Positions 29,722-34,487 of a stretch of DNA of 34,487 nt are shown piece by piece; within the stretch, counting starts at the first letter, position 1, and every line of letters begins with the position of its first letter. The translations under genes and the position numbers were made by a program. The notes below the pieces were generated by a model, which was given only the letters and a program-made list of their open reading frames with translations, ran no database searches and was not told where the DNA came from. Source of the stretch: Patescibacteria group bacterium (GTDB lineage: Bacteria; Patescibacteriota; Minisyncoccia; Minisyncoccales; PEYH01). The stretch covers positions 1 to 34,487 of the forward strand of contig JAHITK010000025.1 of the NCBI GenBank assembly GCA_018817645.1, in the 5' to 3' direction.

Positions 29722-30373
29722 TGTCTATAATTCAATAGGAGAAAAAGGCGGGCAAATGGAATTGCCTAAGGAAGTGTTTGGGAGAGAAACGAGTCCTGAT
29801 TTGGTTCATCAGGCGGTTATTAGTATGCGAGCAAACCAAAGGCAGGTTATCGCCCATACCAAAGACCGTTCAGAAGTAAGAGGCGGAGGCAAGAAGCCAT
29901 GGAGACAGAAGGGGACAGGCAGAGCCAGGCATGGCTCAAACAGGTCTCCGATTTGGATTGGCGGGGGCGTTACTTTTGGGCCCACCAATAAGAGGAATTT
30001 CAAAATGGCCGTCCCCAAGAAAATGAAAAAAGCGGTTTTGTTTTCCATTCTTTCCGCTAAAGCAAAAAATCAAGAAATTTTGATTATTGATAATTTGACC
30101 ATTGAAGAGCCAAAGACAAAAACCATCAATGAAACATTAACAAATTTATTAAATAAGGTTTATCCCGAGCAGAAAAAGGGAAAAAAGAGAGCGCTTAAAA
30201 GCGTTCTTATTGTTTCAGACAAAAAGGATGATAAATTAGTAAGGGCAGTAAGAAATATTCCCAAAGTAAGGGTTATTGAAGCGCGCAATTTGAATATTTT
30301 GGATGCTATTTCCGCCCAGCGCCTGATTTTCTTAAAGGATTCCATTAAGACCATAAAAGAGTTGTTTGCCTAA
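29711..30373 (+). CDS. rplD: 50S ribosomal protein L4
   Basis: L4 (220 residues) reaches into the exit tunnel. The start MKIDVYNSIGEKGGQMELPKEVFG and the tunnel loop GGGKKPWRQKGTGRARHGSNRSPIWIGGGVTFGP are typical, as are KKMKKAVLFSILSAKA and the C-terminal VIEARNLNILDAI. The start ATG overlaps the L3-tail remnant. The next gene, rplW, starts 4 bases after its stop. Confidence 0.97.
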   Translation: MKIDVYNSIGEKGGQMELPKEVFGRETSPDLVHQAVISMRANQRQVIAHTKDRSEVRGGGKKPWRQKGTGRARHGSNRSPIWIGGGVTFGPTNKRNFKMAVPKKMKKAVLFSILSAKAKNQEILIIDNLTIEEPKTKTINETLTNLLNKVYPEQKKGKKRALKSVLIVSDKKDDKLVRAVRNIPKVRVIEARNLNILDAISAQRLIFLKDSIKTIKELFA

Positions 30374-30377
30374 TAAT

Positions 30378-30905
30378 ATGTCTATTTTTGATATTTTTAA
30401 AAAGAAGGTAAAGCCGGAAATAAAGAAAGAGGAAAAGAAAGAGGAAAAGAAAGAGGAAAAGAAAGAAAAATTGTCTGCCAAGAAAGCGGTCCAAAAACCG
30501 AAGATTAAAGTTGCGTTGAAAAAAGAAAAAGAAGAAGCGGTCAAAAAGGAAGAGGCCGTTCCGCCGGAAACAAAAACAGAAAAGAAGAAGACCATTAAGC
30601 CGAAAAAGGCGGTTAAGCCAAATAGCTTGGCGTGGAAGGTCTTGATAGAGCCCCATGTTACCGAGAAAGCGACTTATTTGGCGGAAAAAAATGAATACGC
30701 TTTTATTGTTTCCAAGAGCGCCAACAAAACAGAGGTGAAGCGGGCAATAGAAGATATCTATGAGGTTAATGTTGAGAATGTCAGGATGATAAGCATTCCG
30801 GGGAAGAAGAGAAGGAGAGGGAAAGTGCAGGGTTTCAAAAGCGGATACAAAAAAGCGATTATTAAAATTAAGAAAGGGCAGGAAATTGAAGTTCTGCCGA
30901 AATAA
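30378..30905 (+). CDS. rplW: 50S ribosomal protein L23 with Lys/Glu-rich N-terminal extension
   Basis: L23 sits at the exit of the peptide tunnel and docks the signal recognition particle and trigger factor. The normal domain is the last 95 residues or so: LIEPHVTEKATYLAEKNEYAFIVSKSANKTEVKRAIEDIYEVNV and KKRRRGKVQGFKSGYKKAII. Before it lie about 80 residues of Lys/Glu/Pro-rich low-complexity sequence encoded partly by a 12-bp tandem repeat. Length is 175 residues, against about 95-100 usually. The ATG at 30378 is preferred to the TTG at 30366. Confidence 0.95.
   Translation: MSIFDIFKKKVKPEIKKEEKKEEKKEEKKEKLSAKKAVQKPKIKVALKKEKEEAVKKEEAVPPETKTEKKKTIKPKKAVKPNSLAWKVLIEPHVTEKATYLAEKNEYAFIVSKSANKTEVKRAIEDIYEVNVENVRMISIPGKKRRRGKVQGFKSGYKKAIIKIKKGQEIEVLPK
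30425..30460 (+). repeat. 12-bp tandem repeat in rplW
   Basis: Three perfect copies of GAAAGAGGAAAA encode KKEE-type repeats in the L23 extension; a partial fourth follows. The number can change by slippage without frameshift. Confidence 0.9.
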
Positions 30906-30946
30906 AAGATGTGTTTATAAATTAGTGTTTGTTAGTTGGTCTGCTC

Positions 30947-31096
30947 GGCAACAAGTTTCAGGTCGCCGACCGTCCAAATCCCAGCGCGATTTGGCGGTCT
31001 GCGCTCTCGGCGGCTGACCCCGCCCAAAACGGATTCTCCGTTTTGGGCGGGGGCCATGCTCAGCCGCCTCCGAGAGCCGCCCTGAAACCTGTTGCC
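30947..31096. repeat. 150-bp nested palindromic element upstream of rplB
   Basis: Outer arms GGCAACAAGTTTCAGG (30947-30962) and CCTGAAACCTGTTGCC (31081-31096) pair with one mismatch. Inside are CCGTCCAAATC/GATTTGGCGG, CTCTCGG-CGGCTGA/TCAGCCGCC-CGAGAG and a perfect 16-bp CCCCGCCCAAAACGGA/TCCGTTTTGGGCGGGG around TTC. It fills most of the 248-base gap between rplW and rplB and has no gene. Confidence 0.85.
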
Positions 31097-31153
31097 TCGC
31101 CCGACCCAGGGGAGCATTTCAAAAGCAGTATTCGTATCGCAAAGAATTTTAAC

Positions 31154-31972
31154 ATGAAAAAATATAAGCCAACAACTCCGGGGAGACGACATGGGATGAT
31201 AGAGGATTTTTCCTTTCTGGACAAAAAGAGACCGGAGAAGAGTTTGGTTGTAAAACTGAAAAGAAGGGCGGGACGAAGCAAGCAAGGAAAGATTACAGTG
31301 AGGCATAAGGGCGGCGGGGCGAAACGTCTTTATCGTCTAATTGATTTTAGCCAAAAGAGATTAGATATCCCGGCCGAAGTTCTTGCTTTGGAATATGACC
31401 CGAACAGAACTGCCTTTATCGCGCTTATTAAATACAGCGATGGGGTCAAGAAATATATTTTGGCCCCCCAGGGCTTGAAAAAAGGAGACACTGTTATCAC
31501 CAGCGAGCAGGCGGAATTAAAACTTGGAAACAGGCTGAAATTGAAAAATATCCCGATTGGCACGGACATTTACAACGCGGAGCTTTTGCCCGGCGGCGGG
31601 GGAAAATTAATCAGGTCAGCCGGTTCTTCGGCAAAGGTCTTCGGCAGTGACGAGAAGTATGTTCATATTAAAATGCCGTCCGGTGAAATGAGAAAATTAC
31701 ACCAGGAATGTTTCGCTTCTATCGGCGCTTTGTCACGGTCGGAACATAGATATGTTAAAATAGGTAATGCCGGAAGGGCGAGATATATGGGAAGGAGACC
31801 GACGGTGAGGGGCTCGGCAATGAATCCTCATGACCATCCGCATGGCGGAGGGGAAGGCCGGACCGGGATTGGTTTGAAATATCCGAAGACCCCTTGGGGC
31901 AAGCCGGCCTTAGGGAAAAAGACCCGCAAGAGAAAACATACAAACACATTTATTATTAAAAGACGAAAGTAA
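31154..31972 (+). CDS. rplB: 50S ribosomal protein L2
   Basis: L2 (272 residues) is needed for subunit joining and peptidyl transfer. MKKYKPTTPGRRHGMIEDFS marks the start (31154), 75 codons inside the longer ORF of the track; upstream is palindromic repeat DNA. KITVRHKGGGAKRLYRLIDF, LEYDPNRTAFIALIKY, and the C-terminal RGSAMNPHDHPHGGGEGRTGIG with the functionally important His are all present. It is followed by rpsS after 8 bases. Confidence 0.97.
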   Translation: MKKYKPTTPGRRHGMIEDFSFLDKKRPEKSLVVKLKRRAGRSKQGKITVRHKGGGAKRLYRLIDFSQKRLDIPAEVLALEYDPNRTAFIALIKYSDGVKKYILAPQGLKKGDTVITSEQAELKLGNRLKLKNIPIGTDIYNAELLPGGGGKLIRSAGSSAKVFGSDEKYVHIKMPSGEMRKLHQECFASIGALSRSEHRYVKIGNAGRARYMGRRPTVRGSAMNPHDHPHGGGEGRTGIGLKYPKTPWGKPALGKKTRKRKHTNTFIIKRRK

Positions 31973-31980
31973 TATAAAAG

Positions 31981-32298
31981 ATGTCACGGTCACTGAAAAA
32001 AGGTCCTTATATAGACGAGAAATTGATGGAAAAGGTTAAGAAATTGAGAGCCGGAGACCAGACGCCGATAAGGACTTGGTCTCGGTCCTGCGTAATCATT
32101 CCGGAAATGGTGGGTTTTGTTTTTGAAGTGCATAACGGCAAGGATTTTATAACCGTGCAGGCCAGGGAAGATATGGTCGGCCATAAATTAGGAGAGTTTT
32201 CTCCGACCACCAAATTCGCCAGGCACGGAGGCAGAATGCAGAGAGAATTAGAAAGCCAGACCAAGCCCTCGGCAGCGCCTACAGAAGAAAAGAAATAA
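31981..32298 (+). CDS. rpsS: 30S ribosomal protein S19
   Basis: S19 (105 residues) contacts tRNA and S13 in the 30S head: MSRSLKKGPYIDEKLMEKV, IRTWSRSCVIIPEMVGFVFEVHNGKDFITV, VGHKLGEFSPTTKFARHGG. A tail of about 15 residues (ESQTKPSAAPTEEKK) is beyond the usual end. It is 7 bases before rplV. Confidence 0.97.
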   Translation: MSRSLKKGPYIDEKLMEKVKKLRAGDQTPIRTWSRSCVIIPEMVGFVFEVHNGKDFITVQAREDMVGHKLGEFSPTTKFARHGGRMQRELESQTKPSAAPTEEKK

Positions 32299-32305
32299 AG
32301 CGATT

Positions 32306-32713
32306 ATGGAAAAAGAAATCAGCGCAAAATTAAATCATTTAAGAATCGCTCCGCGCAAAGTGCGGTTAGTGGCGGATATGATTAGGGGGAAAAATGCCCT
32401 TGAGTCCTTGACATTTTTAATGCATACCAGCAAAAAAGCGGCTGCTCCGATGGCGAAACTCTTGCAATCAGCCATTGCTAATGCTAAAAATAATTTTCAA
32501 TTAGAAGACAAGAATCTTAAGATTGTTAAAATGACCGTGGACGAGGGGCCGAAATTAAAGAGATGGCGCGCAAGATCTATGGGCAGAGCTTACGGGATTC
32601 AGAAAAAGACAAGCCACATCACTCTTATATTGAAAGAGTTGGATAATAAAAAATTAAAAGGGAAAAAAATTGAAAAGAGGACAGAGAAGGTAGGCAAGAA
32701 ATCCAAAAGGTAA
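32306..32713 (+). CDS. rplV: 50S ribosomal protein L22
   Basis: L22 (135 residues) lines the exit tunnel: AKLNHLRIAPRKVRLVADMIRGKNALESL, AKLLQSAIANAKNN and the beta hairpin VDEGPKLKRWRARSMGRAYGIQKKTSHITLIL. A Lys-rich tail (about 20 residues) extends past the normal end. A dispersed repeat follows before rpsC. Confidence 0.97.
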   Translation: MEKEISAKLNHLRIAPRKVRLVADMIRGKNALESLTFLMHTSKKAAAPMAKLLQSAIANAKNNFQLEDKNLKIVKMTVDEGPKLKRWRARSMGRAYGIQKKTSHITLILKELDNKKLKGKKIEKRTEKVGKKSKR

Positions 32714-32718
32714 GCGTA

Positions 32719-32850
32719 AAAATTAAATCCAAATGTCAAAATCCAAATATCAAATCAAATCCAAATATCAAATGTCAAAAGAACATGCTTCTTCAATTTG
32801 GATTTTGGATTTTGACATTGATTTAACATTTGGCCTTTGGTCTTTGGATT
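32719..32850. repeat. CCAAAATCCAAA-type dispersed inverted repeat, copy 3
   Basis: AAATCCAAATGTCAAAATCC on one arm and GGATTTTGGATTTTGACATTG on the other, with a central AACATGCTTCTTC, between rplV and rpsC. Confidence 0.8.
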
Positions 32851-32895
32851 TTACTTTTTAATTTAGCGGAGCCCGCCCGAGGCGGGCAAGCAGAT

Positions 32896-33546
32896 ATGTC
32901 CCATAAAGTTCACCCAAAAGCATTTCGATTGAGAGAAACCTCTGATTGGGATTCGCGATGGTTTGATGAGAAACAGCCCTCAATATATTTAGAGGAGGAT
33001 TTTAAGATTAGAACTTTCTTAATGGATAAATTTAAAGAGGCCGGGATTGAAAAAGTGGAAATTGAGCGGTCTCCGAACAGGGTGAGCATATTAATCCATT
33101 CTTCCAGGCCCGGTTTGATTATCGGCCGGGGCGGTCAGCAAATAGACGAATTAAGGGATTTGTTTCAGAAGAAAATTCTTAAGAGGCAATTGGACGAGAA
33201 GCAGGCGTTGAAGATTGAGATAAAGTCAATCAGAAATCCTTGGATAAGCGCTCCCTTGGTGGCCCAATGGATAGCCCAAAGAATAGAGAAGAGAATGCCT
33301 TTCAGAAAAATAATGAAGCAATCCATTTCTATGGTTATGGGATACAAGGAGGCAAAAGGAATCAGGGTGCAGGTGGCCGGACGGCTGAATGGCGTGTCTA
33401 TTTCCAGAACAGAATGGCTTCAGAAAGGGCAGCTGCCCAGACAGACGCTTCGGGCAAATATTGATTACGGCTTCAAGGAAGCGAATTGCACTTACGGAAC
33501 GATAGGAGTAAAGGTTTGGATTTATAAAGGGGAAACCTTTGAATAA
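32896..33546 (+). CDS. rpsC: 30S ribosomal protein S3
   Basis: S3 (216 residues) forms part of the mRNA entry site. MSHKVHPKAFRLRETSDWDSRWF starts the protein at 32896; the ORF track start is inside repeat DNA. A KH domain with the GxxG loop GLIIGRGGQQIDELR (about residues 76-90), the APLVAQWIAQRIEKRMPFRK block and GVRVQVAGRLNG-like IRVQVAGRLNGVSISRTEW follow. The region just before the ATG is AGCGGAGCCCGCCCGAGGCG, one of several repeat-derived leaders. Confidence 0.97.
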   Translation: MSHKVHPKAFRLRETSDWDSRWFDEKQPSIYLEEDFKIRTFLMDKFKEAGIEKVEIERSPNRVSILIHSSRPGLIIGRGGQQIDELRDLFQKKILKRQLDEKQALKIEIKSIRNPWISAPLVAQWIAQRIEKRMPFRKIMKQSISMVMGYKEAKGIRVQVAGRLNGVSISRTEWLQKGQLPRQTLRANIDYGFKEANCTYGTIGVKVWIYKGETFE

Positions 33547-33552
33547 ATGTAA

Positions 33553-33655
33553 AATTAAAAGTCCAAAATCCAAAATTAAAAGTTTCAGTATTAAGTCCAA
33601 AATATTTTATACTTTTTATTGCAACTTTTAACTTTTGACTTTCAACTTTGGACTT
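33553..33655. repeat. CCAAAATCCAAA-type dispersed inverted repeat, copy 4
   Basis: AAAAGTCCAAAATCCAAAATTAAAAG and a return arm AACTTTTGACTTTCAACTTTGGACTT lie between rpsC and rplP; the right end runs into the rplP leader motif GAGCGAAGC. Confidence 0.75.
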
Positions 33656-33668
33656 GAGCGAAGCGAAT

Positions 33669-34085
33669 ATGTTATATCCCAAGAAAGTAAAACATAGAAA
33701 ATGGCATAAGGGCAGAAACAGGGACAGAAAAATTGACACTCGGGGAACGGAACTGGCCTTCGGTGATTTTGGACTAAAGGCAATGGAGTCAAAATGGATT
33801 ACCGCCAGACAGATTGAAGCAGCCAGAAGAGCGATTATCAGGTATCTTAAAAAGGGCGGACGGCTTTGGATAAGGATCTTTCCCGATAAGCCGATTACCA
33901 CCAAAGGAGCGGAAGTCCCGATGGGCGGGGGAAAGGGTTCGGTAGACCATTATGTTTTTTCAGCGAAGCCGGGACGGGTTATTTTTGAAATAGCAGGCAT
34001 CAGCGAAGAAATGGCCAGAGAGGCGTTTGACAAGGCAAGCCATAAGTTTGGAATAAAAACAAAATTTGTAAAACATGAAAGCTAA
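33669..34085 (+). CDS. rplP: 50S ribosomal protein L16
   Basis: L16 (138 residues) organises the A-site region of the large subunit. [21 protein letters not shown] starts the protein at 33669, 7 codons inside the track ORF, followed by [56 protein letters not shown] and [20 protein letters not shown]. It overlaps rpmC by 11 bases. Confidence 0.97.
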   Translation: MLYPKKVKHRKWHKGRNRDRKIDTRGTELAFGDFGLKAMESKWITARQIEAARRAIIRYLKKGGRLWIRIFPDKPITTKGAEVPMGGGKGSVDHYVFSAKPGRVIFEIAGISEEMAREAFDKASHKFGIKTKFVKHES

Positions 34086-34287
34086 AGAATTAAAAATTAA
34101 AAGCGAGGCAGAATTGAAAAAGATAGTTTTTAGCGACCGGGAGAAGTTGCGCGTCTTAAGGTTTGATTTGGCAGCCGGGAAAGTCAAGAATGTTAAGGAA
34201 ATGAGGAACCGGAGAAAAGACATTGCTAAGATTTTAACTATTTTGAATCAGAAGAAGCACAAGAACCTGCCTTCGGCAGAACCTTGA
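34075..34287 (+). CDS. rpmC: 50S ribosomal protein L29 with repeat-derived C-terminus
   Basis: L29 (70 residues) lies near the tunnel exit beside L23. [57 protein letters not shown] is the usual two-helix protein. The last residues (HKNLPSAEP) are encoded by AAGAACCTGCCTTCGGCAGAACCT, the same sequence that repeats in tandem 40 bases downstream. It overlaps rplP by 11 bases. rpsQ (S17), expected next, is not reached in the window. Confidence 0.93.
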   Translation: MKAKELKIKSEAELKKIVFSDREKLRVLRFDLAAGKVKNVKEMRNRRKDIAKILTILNQKKHKNLPSAEP

Positions 34288-34328
34288 AATTGAATTTGTC
34301 GTATATTCAAATTAATGTAATTCAATTA

Positions 34329-34487
34329 TAAGAACCTGCCTTCGGCAGAACCTTGCCGCCTTCGGCAGTAAGAACCTGCCTTCGGCAGAACCTTGCCGCC
34401 TTCGGCAGTAAGAACCTGCCTTCGGCAGAACCTTGCCGCCTTCGGCAGTAAGAACCTGCCTTCGGCAGAACCTTGCCGCCTTCGGCA
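34329..34487. repeat. 40-bp tandem repeat at the window end
   Basis: Four units of 40 bp (34329-34368, 34369-34408, 34409-34448, 34449 to the window end, the last one base short). Each unit begins TAAGAACCTGCCTTCGGCAG and holds two small hairpins, CTGCC-TTC-GGCAG and TGCCG-CCTT-CGGCA. The array probably continues beyond the window. Confidence 0.95.

Noticed and set aside
30929-31153. 75-codon N-terminal extension of the rplB ORF
   Set aside because: It translates the nested palindrome; L2 begins at MKKYKPTTPGRRHG, so the extension is a chance open frame.
34329-34487. CRISPR array at the window end
   Set aside because: Units are contiguous 40-bp tandem copies with no variable spacers and no cas genes nearby.

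Overview
The window looks like a chromosomal segment from a bacterium of the Candidate Phyla Radiation (Patescibacteria), most likely a Parcubacteria-type lineage. The evidence is the small, tightly packed genes, the standard genetic code with TGA used as stop, the many DUF5320, DUF134 and DUF3175-type small proteins, short AT-rich intergenic repeats built on 'CCAAAATCCAAA', and a str/S10 ribosomal cluster in bacterial order with lineage-style inserts in S12 and L23. The phylum call is inference from style and gene content; no 16S rRNA is present.

Layout. 1-6.7 kb is an accessory and small-protein region: an unknown anchored protein, an AbiEi/AbiEii toxin-antitoxin pair, an IS200/IS605 TnpA element, two small genes (one DUF3175), a cupin, DUF5320, DUF134, an RRM RNA-binding protein and two small membrane proteins. 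6.8-12.8 kb holds ion and redox functions: a P-type Ca2+-like ATPase next to a Na+/Ca2+ antiporter, a ferredoxin next to a thioredoxin-fold/CcdA-like membrane protein, and an SDR. 13.0-19.6 kb is housekeeping: a ComEC-like metallohydrolase, a long NDP kinase, a candidate 6S-like RNA, then iscS-iscU-mnmA-efp and a HIT protein. IscU is split by a 382-residue intein sitting exactly at its first cluster-ligand cysteine. 19.5-21.7 kb holds a strongly structured, promoter-driven transcript around a 70-residue ORF, an autoregulated HTH-nucleotidyltransferase/HEPN pair, and on the minus strand rpmB and tRNA-Pro(GGG) with two tandem partial tRNA copies. 21.8-22.4 kb is a site-2-type protease.

22.7-34.3 kb is the translation cluster: rpsL-rpsG-fusA-(small ORF)-tuf-rpsJ // rplC-[MntA/HepT pair]-rplD-rplW-rplB-rpsS-rplV-rpsC-rplP-rpmC. 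A MntA/HepT-type toxin-antitoxin pair interrupts the S10 operon between L3 and L4, and just behind it lies a diverged second copy of the last 22 codons of rplC that still overlaps the rplD start. This looks like the ancestral L3 tail left behind when the cassette arrived with a replacement L3 3' end. The window closes in a 40-bp tandem repeat whose core also encodes the last residues of L29.

Main points of interest are the IscU intein, the toxin-antitoxin cassette inside the ribosomal operon with its duplicated gene tail, the structured RNA near 19.6 kb, the 6S-like RNA before iscS, and the tRNA-Pro partial repeats. Three separate nucleotidyltransferase-based toxin-antitoxin-like modules lie within 30 kb.
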